Shown piece by piece: positions 1 to 7,549 of a stretch of DNA of 64,000 nucleotides. The stretch covers positions 243,286-307,285 of the forward strand of contig DALO01000002.1 of NCBI GenBank assembly GCA_002496805.1. The letters are read 5' to 3'. The notes under the pieces are model-generated. The model did no database searches. It was not told the origin of the DNA and saw only the letters and a list, made by a program, of their open reading frames with translations. Positions within the stretch are counted from its first letter, which is position 1, and each line of letters begins with the position of its first letter. The DNA is from Methanobacterium sp. UBA353. Lineage in GTDB: Archaea > Methanobacteriota > Methanobacteria > Methanobacteriales > Methanobacteriaceae. The translations under genes and the position numbers were made by a program.

Positions 1-1
1 C

Positions 2-1354
2 AGTTTCATGACTGTGATGCAGGCTATAATCACAGTGGTCATTGCCACAGTCTTCATGATCTTCATAAACCCCTACTTCACAGTCCTAACTTACATAACT
101 ATTCTGGGCATGTTGACCATTTCAGGACTTCTATCCCGGATAGCTGGACAGGCTTTCAGATTTTTGCAGGAACAGATGGCTGAACTTAATGGATATGCTG
201 AAGAAAGGATGTCAGGCCAGAAAACAGTGGTGGCGTCCAATCAACAGTGGCCATTTATTAAAGAATTTGATAAGATGAGTCAAAAGGTTGACAAAACCGG
301 TGAAAAAGCACAACTTTATTCCATGGGTAACACTGCGGTTGCCCTTGTTTTCCAAAACTTGCAAAACATCGTAATATTCGTTGTGGGTGGATTTTTGGTG
401 ATTCAAAAGCAGGCCGCCTTTGGAGATTTAGTGGCCTTTATAGGTTTCAGCTCAATATTGATGGCACCTTTAACTCAGATATTTGCCTTCTACAACCAGA
501 TCATCTCAGCAGCAGTAGGTGCTGGTAGAGTATTCCATTTAATGGACGAAAAAACCGAATTAACAGATAAAAAAGATGCCCCATCAATGCCTGAAATAGA
601 TGGTCATGTTGATTTTGTTGACGTTGATTTCAGTTACATCCCCGGTCATAAAATACTTAAAAATAACAGTTTCAGTGCCAAATCCGGCCAAATCATAGGT
701 CTTTGCGGACCCACTGGGGCAGGAAAGAGTACCATCATGAATATTTTAACCCGGTACTATGACTTGGATTCAGGAGAAATAAAGGTTGACGATCACCGAG
801 TAGATGAAGTTCAACAGGACACATTACGGATTCAAATAGCACAAGTACTACAAGATCCATTCCTTTTCACTGATACCATTATGAACAACCTCAAATACGC
901 CAGAAAAGGAGCCACCGAAGAAGACTGCATACATGCGGCAAAACAAGCCAACATCCATAACTTCATAATGAAACAGCCCCTTGGATACGATACCATATTG
1001 CGGGGTGGCGGAGCCGAATTGAGCCAGGGTCAGAAGCAAATGTTCACTATCGCCCGGGCAATGGTTGCCAACCCCCGAATGCTTATTCTGGACGAAGCAA
1101 CCAGTAATGTGGACACCCGGACTGAAAAACTGATCCAGGAAGGTCTTCTCAAATTACAGGAAGGTAAAACATCATTTATAATTGCCCACCGCCTTTCAAC
1201 CATACAAAACGCAGACAAAATACTGGTAATTAATGATGGGGAGATTATAGAAGAGGGCACTCACCAAAAACTGCTTAAAATGAAGGGATTCTATTATAAC
1301 CTTTACATGAGTCAGTTCCGAGGTAAAGCTAATAATGCTTTTGCCGGAACATAA
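2..1354 (+). CDS. ABC exporter, permease-ATPase fusion (5'-truncated by window edge)
   Basis: This is the C-terminal three quarters of a half-size ABC exporter with a type IV (ABC-B/MsbA-like) membrane domain fused to its ATPase. The reading frame is open to the window edge, and about 450 residues are visible against the usual 570-600, so the true start lies upstream. Numbered from the first in-frame Met at base 8, hydrophobic helices fill roughly the first 190 residues. The nucleotide-binding domain follows with Walker A GPTGAGKST near 234, signature LSQGQ near 338, Walker B MLILDEAT near 358 and the switch His in AHRLST near 392. These proteins usually work as homo- or heterodimers, often with a second half-transporter encoded next door, which would be outside the window. 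The substrate cannot be told from sequence. It is convergent with cbiQ and is not the CbiO-type ATPase of the ECF transporter. Confidence 0.93.
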   Translation, partial: SFMTVMQAIITVVIATVFMIFINPYFTVLTYITILGMLTISGLLSRIAGQAFRFLQEQMAELNGYAEERMSGQKTVVASNQQWPFIKEFDKMSQKVDKTGEKAQLYSMGNTAVALVFQNLQNIVIFVVGGFLVIQKQAAFGDLVAFIGFSSILMAPLTQIFAFYNQIISAAVGAGRVFHLMDEKTELTDKKDAPSMPEIDGHVDFVDVDFSYIPGHKILKNNSFSAKSGQIIGLCGPTGAGKSTIMNILTRYYDLDSGEIKVDDHRVDEVQQDTLRIQIAQVLQDPFLFTDTIMNNLKYARKGATEEDCIHAAKQANIHNFIMKQPLGYDTILRGGGAELSQGQKQMFTIARAMVANPRMLILDEATSNVDTRTEKLIQEGLLKLQEGKTSFIIAHRLSTIQNADKILVINDGEIIEEGTHQKLLKMKGFYYNLYMSQFRGKANNAFAGT

Positions 1355-1395
1355 AAAAAAATATCAACTTCCCTAATTAATTCCTTTCCTTTATC

Positions 1396-2184
1396 TTAAA
1401 TTACAAAAAGGTTGAGATATTCTAAAGAAACAATCATAACTACGGTTATTCCAATTAATGTGAAATCTTTGTAATCAATCTTACTTTTCGCGCGGTAAAT
1501 ACGCGTATTTTCAGAATAACCCCTGCACACCATACTTAAGTAAACGGTTTCACCCTGTTCAAAGGCCCTGATGAACATCATGGTAATTGTTTCACCAACT
1601 TTTCTCAACCTCCATTTATATGCAGTTTTGTTACTGAAAATATCAAAACAACGAGTCGATTGAGCATTAAGTATGTTCATAAGCTGATCATAGAAGAAAA
1701 ACAGGTAACGGACAGTAAGGTTTAAGAGCATAGCCAGCTGATGGGGTACTCCTAATTTTTGGGCAGATGCCACTAGATCTTGCATTGATGTAGCTGAAGA
1801 TAGAAATACAATAGAAGTAACAGAAACTGTTACTCTTGCCAGAAGCAAAGCCCCGAAAAAGAGACCATAATCAGTTATATGTACCAAACCAAACGGTCCT
1901 GTCCATAAAATATTTCCCGGTTGGAAGAACGGCTGAATCATGGCCACAAATCCTCCAAAGGGAATAACCAATGCTATTCGTTTTAAAGCATATGAAGGGG
2001 TTACATTGGATAAAGAGATGAGAATTAAAAGGTAAATTTCCATTATAGCTAGAACAAAGAGGTTTGTATTAGTAACTGCATATATAATGATTAGCATGGC
2101 AGATATTAGTTTTATTCTACCATCTAAGTTGTTCATTAAGCTTTCTTTACGGGCTTCTCTGTCAATTGCAGTAAGTTCTTTCAT
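1396..2184 (-). CDS. cbiQ: ECF transporter T component CbiQ (cobalt/nickel)
   Basis: This is the transmembrane coupling (T) component of an energy-coupling-factor metal transporter. It has several hydrophobic helices and the two Arg-containing coupling motifs that contact the ATPase in this family, here QSTRCFD and SMVCRGY near the C-terminus. I prefer the ATG at 2184 (protein begins MKELTAIDREARK) over the in-frame TTG four codons upstream. It is the last gene of a cbiM-cbiN-cbiQ run read leftwards. No cbiO ATPase gene follows, because the next gene is a convergent ABC exporter, so an ATPase would have to come from elsewhere. The metal could be Co or Ni; the neighbouring nicotianamine-synthase-like gene makes nickel attractive, but that is inference. 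Confidence 0.9.
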   Translation of the reverse strand: MKELTAIDREARKESLMNNLDGRIKLISAMLIIIYAVTNTNLFVLAIMEIYLLILISLSNVTPSYALKRIALVIPFGGFVAMIQPFFQPGNILWTGPFGLVHITDYGLFFGALLLARVTVSVTSIVFLSSATSMQDLVASAQKLGVPHQLAMLLNLTVRYLFFFYDQLMNILNAQSTRCFDIFSNKTAYKWRLRKVGETITMMFIRAFEQGETVYLSMVCRGYSENTRIYRAKSKIDYKDFTLIGITVVMIVSLEYLNLFVI

Positions 2185-2262
2185 AAAATCTCTCAATACA
2201 CTAAACTATTTCTTATTAAAAAAAAGTGGTGAAGAGCTTTTCAATGAAGCTCTTCTAATTAT

Positions 2263-2565
2263 TTATTCTTGGTCCTTATCATTTTTTTTGGCAAGCACTT
2301 TGGCTAATCCCAGTACAACCAGCAGTACAAGGATGGTACCACCAATTAAGGCCACAACTCCGCTCCAGGGATTGTCTTCCATTCCAGGAATTGCATAGTC
2401 TGGTAATGGGGATTGGAAAGCTGCTTCGGATTCTGGAACTCCCAAACTTTCAGCTGCACTTTCCAGTCCATCAGGGTTACTTGATGCCAAGAAAGGTGCT
2501 AAAATGGCGATAACAAGAGCTATTACCAGACCACCAATTATGAAGTTACGGTCTGTAGTTTTCAT
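2263..2565 (-). CDS. cbiN: CbiN/NikN-like small membrane component (PDGLE domain)
   Basis: This 100-residue protein has one transmembrane helix near each end and an extracytoplasmic loop starting with the motif NPDGLE, the hallmark of the PDGLE domain. That domain serves as the N component of Co/Ni ECF transporters, either alone or fused to CbiM. The family's role is to help the S component CbiM capture and release the metal. Its ATG overlaps the cbiM stop codon by four bases (ATGA), which indicates translational coupling with cbiM. The C-terminus is Lys/Asp-rich and probably cytoplasmic. The specific metal is not determinable. Confidence 0.88.
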   Translation of the reverse strand: MKTTDRNFIIGGLVIALVIAILAPFLASSNPDGLESAAESLGVPESEAAFQSPLPDYAIPGMEDNPWSGVVALIGGTILVLLVVLGLAKVLAKKNDKDQE

Positions 2566-3206
2566 TCTACCGCCTCCTGTTTTCTGCTGCTTACCCAGTC
2601 GGGTAAAAGATCCGGCCGTGCACGACCAATACCCATAATTACTACCACAGTAATGACAGCTTCAATAACACCTATCACGGCATGATAAAGGGCCATTGAT
2701 GTTACCCCTGCTACTAAAGGGAAGGTGCCAGCTATAGATAGTTCAATGGCACAAACAATTGAAGCTAGGAATGTTGCAGCCCAGGCAGCAATGAAAATTG
2801 CAGGCACTTTTCCAATTCCTTTAAGGAACTTGTAACCATAAAATCCAACAAAACCACCTATAAGTCCCATGTTAACAATGTTTGCTCCAAGAGCGGTTAT
2901 ACCACCGTCACCATATATTAATCCCTGCAATATAAGTACGATAGATAAAACCAACACTGCAGCCCAAGGGCTGACGAATATAATCGCAATCAACGCTGCC
3001 CCTACCATATGGCCGCTGGTTCCCCAGGGTATGGGGACATTCATGGCTTGTATGGCAAATATGCCTGCAGCCAAAACAGCCAGAAGTGGTATGTTTCTCT
3101 CATCAAGGTTTTCTCTAGCTCATTTAAGGGAATACGCTACTACTATGATGGCAATAATCCAGTAAATTGGCCAAGTCAATCCTAAAAAACCATCTGGTAC
3201 ATGCAT
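2562..3206 (-). pseudogene. cbiM: cbiM S component interrupted by in-frame TGA at codon 29
   Basis: CbiM/NikM is the membrane substrate-binding subunit of ECF cobalt/nickel transporters. The proper start is the ATG at 3206, preceded by AGGAGGT, giving MHVPDGFLGL, the conserved N-terminus whose Met1 and His2 bind the metal. After 28 codons there is an in-frame TGA at 3122-3120. The frame then continues without fault (ARENLDERN..., then GTSGHMVG carrying the third ligand His at about residue 66) to the stop at 2562. Total length of about 214 codons is normal. An internal TTG restart at 3074 would give a 170-residue product without the metal-binding N-terminus. The TGA could be a real nonsense mutation (TGG to TGA is one step), programmed readthrough, or a sequencing error. 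Methanobacteriales are not known to use selenocysteine in CbiM. Confidence 0.85.
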
Positions 3207-3697
3207 TTTTTTAACCTCCTTTTTTTGATAGAAAGTCTTTAAGGAGATTATTTTAAAGTTACAACTCAATTTGCAGTTAAATTAGGAGTGCTCCATTTAA
3301 AGACTTAATTTTCTTTGGAGTATATTAATAATCGCATATATTATAAGCTTTACTATTAGTATTACTTTATTCTGGTTTATAGGCTTGAAAGTAATAAATT
3401 ATAATCAGAAAACTCCATTCAAACAATTACCATCTACCACTATTTAACATAAGGTGGGATAGTCTTTTTCAGAATTAAAACGGTCTTTTGCTACTTTATT
3501 ATTTTTTAACTCATTGTGTTTTATTATTTCTTAATTTATGGTTTATTCAGTTTCAATTACATTGGGAGTTACATTTTTTTTTTATTTGACTTTTCAAAAA
3601 CAGTAAGGGAAAACATTCGATTAAATTTTAAAAAAAATCCACTACTGATATTAATTTGAACAAACGTTCAAAGCAGTTTCTCCCCCAGAACCATATT
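3207..3697. other. Intergenic region upstream of cbiM, with one inverted repeat
   Basis: This AT-rich stretch contains no convincing gene. A perfect inverted repeat with 7-bp arms TTTGAAC/GTTCAAA and a 4-bp centre lies at 3655-3672, just beyond the stop of the leftward GNAT gene. It could be a terminator stem or an operator. A GTATTAC sequence at about 3357-3363 resembles one half of the dyad found at 6881, 10008 and 13151, but the partner half is missing, so I do not call it an operator. Confidence 0.4.
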
Positions 3698-4258
3698 TCA
3701 CCCTTCTAAAACCAGTAATTCATTGGAATCTATAGGTGTAGTATCATACAATTCTTTTTCCATGTGAACGGTTTTTAAATGGTTTTCAGTATCCATCACT
3801 ATCTGATAACCATTTGAAATCCAAAAATCAAGAGAACCCTCCACATTTTTATGGGTGTGAAGGTAAATCTTTTCATAACCTTTCACACGGCAAAATTCCT
3901 CGGCCCGACGGACTAAAGTGGAAGCAACTCCATTCCTGCGCCATTTTTTATTAACAAAAACTCTCCATATGCTGGCGGTAGTTTTAGAATCGTAAATATT
4001 ATCAAAAAGAGGAAAATTTTTATCATAAGCTCTTATGCCAATAGTCCCTATTATTTTTCCAGTTTCATGATGTATAGCCATATAAAAATTGTTACCATCT
4101 GGATCAAGATAGTAGGCGTCCATGTTTTTTATATCTTGATGATATTCTGGAATAAATCCATAACCATATTCACTTCTAATCATGTTTAAAAGGAATTTTT
4201 TAACATTATCTTGGTAATCAAGTTCAGTTTGGAGCTTTTTAATGGTGTAATGGTTCAT
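3698..4258 (-). CDS. GNAT-family N-acetyltransferase
   Basis: This is a GCN5-related acetyltransferase of about 186 residues. The acetyl-CoA binding motif A is visible as VNKKWRRNGVASTLVRRAE, matching the V-x-x-x-x-R/Q-x-x-G-x-A/G pattern, and is preceded by the strand GKIIGTIGI. A C-terminal segment with EGSLDFWISNGYQ matches the family's F-Y/W-x-x-x-G-F/Y region. The acceptor substrate cannot be inferred. I chose the ATG at 4258 (MNHYTIKKL) because the longer frame to 4333 would begin with TTG and adds 25 residues that do not look like part of the fold. The gene is transcribed leftwards, divergent from the nicotianamine synthase-like gene; nothing else links it to metal uptake. Confidence 0.85.
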   Translation of the reverse strand: MNHYTIKKLQTELDYQDNVKKFLLNMIRSEYGYGFIPEYHQDIKNMDAYYLDPDGNNFYMAIHHETGKIIGTIGIRAYDKNFPLFDNIYDSKTTASIWRVFVNKKWRRNGVASTLVRRAEEFCRVKGYEKIYLHTHKNVEGSLDFWISNGYQIVMDTENHLKTVHMEKELYDTTPIDSNELLVLEG

Positions 4259-4543
4259 TATATATTTTTCCAGCAAACTTCTCTGAGTAATTAATACTTT
4301 ACAAAGGATTTCGGCCAATTTAGTAATACTCAAATATATCTTTATATTAATTTAGAATTATAGTGAAGATATATAAAAATTGTGCATGGGTTAAATTGAT
4401 TAAAGATAACAGTTATATAAACAAGATCAATTTTTAAATTGAATAATACTAAAATATCTTAAAAAGTCCATCAAATTTGTAAAAAATTGTTAATCCTTAA
4501 AAAAGAAATTAATTCCAAGCAAATGGTTTAAAGGAGAGTAAAT

Positions 4544-5347
4544 ATGAGTTGTTACAAGTACTGGGATAGAATAAAAGCGATAGCCAGTTTGCTTAAAAAG
4601 TATGGGGACTACAAACTAGACGATATACCTGCAGAGGATATCATTTCTATACTTGATGATGTGGAAATAATTGCCCATGATCAGACCATTGACTTTGACT
4701 CAGCAAAACACATTTTAGATGATCAAAAAATGTATGAAGCCCTGGGGATAATCAGGAAATTCTACGTAAGTCTAGGCACGAGGCTGGAAACAGAAAATGC
4801 TAAGGCAATATTAGAGTCAGATGATCCTTGGACCACCCTGGAATCATTTCACTTCTACGATCGTTATCAAGGATTGATACAAAACGAAAACCAACTGGTG
4901 AAATTCACCCCAGAACAGAAAGTGGTCTTAATAGGCGGAGGACCACTTCCCCTTACCTTAATTCTCTTTAACAAACTTTTCAATTCGCAATGTGTAAGTG
5001 TAGAGATACTGCCAGAAGTGGCAGCACTGTCACGCAAGGTTATAAAAAAACTGGAATTGGAATCAGAGATTGAGGTTGTTCAAGGAGATGAAACTGCATT
5101 AAAGGATATTGAATACACTGTGGTAATGGTGGCTGCTCTTGCTGAACCTAAAGAAAGAGTTTTCGCCAATTTATGGGATATTGTGGATACAGTAACTCCA
5201 GTACTATATCGAACTTATACTGGTATGAGGGCTATTTTATACTCCCCAGTCACTGAAAGAGCCACCAGGGGATTTCATAAAGAGGTAATGATCCTCCCCA
5301 CCGGTAAAGTTAACAACACTTCGGTTTTGATCCGAAAAGTTGTCTAA
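4544..5347 (+). CDS. Nicotianamine synthase-like protein (thermonicotianamine synthase type)
   Basis: This 267-residue protein closely resembles, from memory, the Methanothermobacter nicotianamine synthase-like enzyme (MtNAS), which joins aminocarboxypropyl groups from S-adenosylmethionine and glutamate into a nicotianamine-like metal chelator. Recognisable family segments are the N-terminal MSCYKYWDRIK, HDQTIDFDSAKHILDD, IRKFYVSLG, the Rossmann SAM-binding loop VVLIGGGPLPLT near residue 128, VEILPE, QGDET, VMVAALAEPK, YRTYTGMRAILYSPV and GKVNNTSVL. Length matches the archaeal family. The helical N-terminal half caps the SAM site. The setting between two Co/Ni transporter loci and next to a sirohydrochlorin metal chelatase fits a role in making a nickel-binding metallophore or intracellular nickel carrier. 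The exact product in this organism is inferred. Confidence 0.92.
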   Translation: MSCYKYWDRIKAIASLLKKYGDYKLDDIPAEDIISILDDVEIIAHDQTIDFDSAKHILDDQKMYEALGIIRKFYVSLGTRLETENAKAILESDDPWTTLESFHFYDRYQGLIQNENQLVKFTPEQKVVLIGGGPLPLTLILFNKLFNSQCVSVEILPEVAALSRKVIKKLELESEIEVVQGDETALKDIEYTVVMVAALAEPKERVFANLWDIVDTVTPVLYRTYTGMRAILYSPVTERATRGFHKEVMILPTGKVNNTSVLIRKVV

Positions 5348-5460
5348 TGCCATTCATAGACCATAATTCATGAATCAAAAAAAGGATTAAAAAAAAGTAT
5401 TTATCATATTTTCAATTATTATTCCGGAATTAGAAACGTATTCGAGTTGTTCCTTAAATT

Positions 5461-5889
5461 TTAGTTAATGGTGTCTTCTACTCTTTTATTAATTATATCT
5501 ACAATCCTTTCATCAGACCCTAAAGGATTAACATAGACAATTTCACCATTAAATTCAATTTTTTCCTTTTGTTCCTGGTAGTAACCTGCATCTTCGCGTG
5601 CCTCACCCAAACCAAGCATATATGGAATATCTTCCTTTGTGTGAAGACCATGTGCTAAAAAAACAGGAACCGCAATTATTTTCTCAACACCCTTCCTAGC
5701 CAGAGTATTGAGTGCAGTGGGTATTGTTGGTTTTTCAACATTCATAAAGCCTACTTGAACAGGATATTCTGACATTTTAGTATACATTTCAGACAATTCA
5801 TAGGTTACACTGTTACCTTCTGCTAAACTGCTTCCATGGCCTATCAGTAATATGCCAATTTTTTCTTTTGACTCTGTATTTGTCTCCAT
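5461..5889 (-). CDS. cfbA: Sirohydrochlorin cobalto/nickel-chelatase, short CbiX type (CfbA)
   Basis: This is a short single-domain class II chelatase of 142 residues, the archaeal CbiXS/CfbA type that acts as a symmetric homodimer. In methanogens CfbA inserts Ni2+ into sirohydrochlorin, the first committed step to coenzyme F430, and can insert Co2+ for corrinoids. The metal-binding histidines are visible: His18 in LLIGHGSS and His80 in PVFLAHGLHT, with His83 and KEDIP following as usual. I place the start at the ATG at 5889 (METNTESKEKIG), with GAGG upstream; the 25 extra residues of the longer frame are not family-like. It is convergent with the nicotianamine synthase-like gene, separated by 113 bp. 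Confidence 0.93.
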   Translation of the reverse strand: METNTESKEKIGILLIGHGSSLAEGNSVTYELSEMYTKMSEYPVQVGFMNVEKPTIPTALNTLARKGVEKIIAVPVFLAHGLHTKEDIPYMLGLGEAREDAGYYQEQKEKIEFNGEIVYVNPLGSDERIVDIINKRVEDTIN

Positions 5890-5988
5890 AATAGTATCAT
5901 TCCTCAGAAACTGTATAATCGATAAATTGGTATAGTTATGATATAGTATAACTATTATGAACATGTATTTTTCTTGTTATTAATTGAT

Positions 5989-6222
5989 TTACTTTGGAAC
6001 AAGGAAATTGTCTTTTCTAATGAAAATATCATTTTCATCATAGCTAATACGGACGCTTTCGTTGCACAATCCTAACTCTTTCATTGAATTTCGAATCATT
6101 TTTAAATTAAATCTACTGTATGGAAAGTTGATCCACGCCATGTCAGAGCCACAATCTAATTTTTTTTCCATTTTTTTTAGTTCTTTTAGGATTGTACTTT
6201 TTTCAATGGATTTGTTTTGCAT
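5989..6222 (-). CDS. Hypothetical protein, 77 aa
   Basis: I do not recognise this family. The product is a small soluble-looking protein with a Lys/Glu-rich N-terminal helix (about residues 1-25), one Cys in KKLDCGSDMAW near residue 24 and a mixed alpha/beta C-terminal half ending FIRKDNFLVPK. The start at 6222 is chosen because a perfect archaeal ribosome binding site GGTGAT (complement of 6230-6235) lies seven bases upstream; ATG, GTG and TTG codons slightly further out overlap that site. It sits about 100 bp upstream of cfbA in the same direction, so the two may be co-transcribed. No function can be assigned. Confidence 0.55.
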   Translation of the reverse strand: MQNKSIEKSTILKELKKMEKKLDCGSDMAWINFPYSRFNLKMIRNSMKELGLCNESVRISYDENDIFIRKDNFLVPK

Positions 6223-6286
6223 TTTTTTCATCACCAATGAAATAAAATAGTTTTTTGTAATATTATTATAAAAAATTCATTATTAA

Positions 6287-6418
6287 GGGGCATCAAAGGA
6301 GGGGGTATAAACATTTGAGCGATTATGTTAATGATTTTGATGCCCCCCCATAATGTTGCCAGTAGGGATCTTGGCAGTGATCCCTACTGGAGACGTCTTG
6401 CAAGGAGGAAATGGCAAG
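6287..6418. other. Structured island: three consecutive inverted repeats
   Basis: Within an otherwise AT-rich gap there is a more GC-rich 130-bp patch with three stems in a row. Stem 1 has 11-bp arms GGGGCATCAAA (6287-6297) and TTTGATGCCCC (6336-6346). Stem 2 is a perfect 12-bp hairpin, CCAGTAGGGATC (6359-6370) with GATCCCTACTGG (6379-6390) and an 8-base loop. Stem 3 is short, CTTGC (6397-6401) with GCAAG (6414-6418). Strong Shine-Dalgarno-like GGAGG sequences sit in the loops of stems 1 and 3. This could be a non-coding RNA, a leader with translational control, or the remnant of a mobile element. I recognise no known riboswitch class. A 58-codon frame overlaps it. Confidence 0.45.
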
Positions 6419-6501
6419 TTCATCTTTTTAATACAAAAACACCTTTACTAACCCCTTATGTAATACTTTTAATGGTGTTATTCGTACAATTGTCAATTTA
6501 A
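6325..6501 (+). CDS. Possible small membrane protein, 58 aa (uncertain)
   Basis: An open frame from ATG 6325 to TAA 6499-6501 would encode a 58-residue peptide. It has a basic amphipathic middle (SDPYWRRLARRKWQVHLF) and a C-terminal hydrophobic helix (TPYVILLMVLFVQLSI), a plausible small membrane protein. Against it, there is no ribosome binding site at the right distance and the frame runs through the inverted repeats at 6287-6418. An alternative tiny frame starts at TTG 6315 after a GGAGGGGG sequence and stops at 6353. I list it because nothing else explains the gap, but a chance frame is quite possible. Confidence 0.25.
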   Translation: MLMILMPPHNVASRDLGSDPYWRRLARRKWQVHLFNTKTPLLTPYVILLMVLFVQLSI

Positions 6502-6880
6502 CACTCTATTATTTAAGACTTTCTATTTGTTTTTTATTATTACTAATTGGTATAGATAAAGCCCTAATGTAATAAAAAGAGAGTTTGTGGCCGAATTATG
6601 ATTAAATGTATATGGTTATCAGGGATCTAATTTTGTCTTTACTGTGAGGAATATTCATTATCAGATTCCTGATTCTCTCCGTTGTAGTTGTGGCCAACAA
6701 TGGAGGGTTGAAATGTTTGTAGACATTGGTATGGTTTATTCATCTAGTATAAAAAGTTAATTATTGATATCAAAAAAGTATTATTATTTGTATTTTTTTC
6801 ACAAAAATCACGAATTTTTTTTTGGAGGGGTAACTGGGAGATGCATATTTATTACTTTTAAACAGATTTTTAGAGTGATA

Positions 6881-6911
6881 GTAATAACACAAATATTATA
6901 TATTATATTAC
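6881..6911 (+). promoter_or_regulatory. Dyad operator GTAATA-N19-TATTAC over the promoter (copy 1)
   Basis: This 31-bp site has inverted arms GTAATA and TATTAC separated by 19 bp, with the AT-rich TATA-box sequence inside the spacer. It lies 29 bp upstream of the start of the exported His-protein gene at 6941. The same arrangement with identical arm spacing occurs at 10008 and 13151. A repressor bound here would block TBP, so the expected mode is repression. A dyad of this type near nickel uptake genes suggests a NikR-like regulator; that identification is inference. Confidence 0.75.
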
Positions 6912-6940
6912 TACAATTATTTCAACAATTAGTGCAGGAG

Positions 6941-7432
6941 ATGATGTTTATCAAAATTAAAGAAAAAAAAGTTATACTCATACTAGGAGTTTTTTTGTTT
7001 GCCATAGCCTTTTGCGGTCCAATTGCAGCACATCCCGGCCATGGAGAAGTACAAGAAGAAGAACCTTCTACTAACCCTAGCGGAGGAAAACAATCTGGTT
7101 CCAGTGGATCTTCATCTGGAAGTTCTCAATCTTCTAGTTCCGCTTCAAACAGTCACAGTTCGTATTATCCTGACAGTACATCTAGAGTAACTCAATCGGA
7201 TGGGGCAGCAGCAACCGAAACTCAGACAGCTGATCAAACAGCAACTCAAAATGAAAATGCCCCTGGAAAGACTCCGGAAGAGGTTTCCGATACTTCTCAA
7301 TCAAATGACATAGCAGGCGGGCCAGTGGCAATGATTGGTTTGATGGTGGTTATTGGGTTAATTGCAATGTCATTTCCTTACACGGAAGGTGGAACTCTTT
7401 ACAACTTGCAAATAAGACTTTTCGGTAGATAA
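6941..7432 (+). CDS. Exported His-N-terminal, Ser-rich, membrane-anchored protein
   Basis: This 163-residue protein has a signal peptide (MMFIKIKEKKVILILGVFLFAIAFCGPIAA) whose likely cleavage leaves a mature N-terminus beginning with HPGHGE. Then come an acidic stretch, a low-complexity Ser/Thr/Gln linker (about residues 50-120) and one transmembrane helix (GPVAMIGLMVVIGLIAM) before a short tail. I take the start at 6941 (or the adjacent ATG at 6944), because the promoter dyad ends at 6911 and the expected transcript start falls just before it; the long upstream frame from 6764 crosses the promoter and is not credible. I do not know the family. The context, directly upstream of a NikM/CbiM gene and under the shared dyad, suggests an accessory metal-binding component. 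Confidence 0.75.
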   Translation: MMFIKIKEKKVILILGVFLFAIAFCGPIAAHPGHGEVQEEEPSTNPSGGKQSGSSGSSSGSSQSSSSASNSHSSYYPDSTSRVTQSDGAAATETQTADQTATQNENAPGKTPEEVSDTSQSNDIAGGPVAMIGLMVVIGLIAMSFPYTEGGTLYNLQIRLFGR

Positions 7433-7549
7433 TAACTTCTTTATCTTACATTATTTTGTATTGGGGAATGATTGGGCTAATAAATTTCCAATTTTTGTTA
7501 GTTTCAATCATTTTTAAAAAATTGAATTTAAAAAATGGAGGTAATAAAT

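Noticed and set aside
3120..3122. Selenocysteine at the cbiM TGA
   Set aside because: CbiM is not a known selenoprotein and Methanobacteriales are not known to carry the selenocysteine system.
3355..3420. A fourth copy of the GTAATA-N19-TATTAC dyad upstream of cbiM
   Set aside because: Only single half-sites are present and they are not at the 19-bp spacing.
6764..6940. Upstream extension of the exported His-protein frame
   Set aside because: It runs through the TATA box and operator dyad at 6881-6911; the signal peptide begins at 6941.
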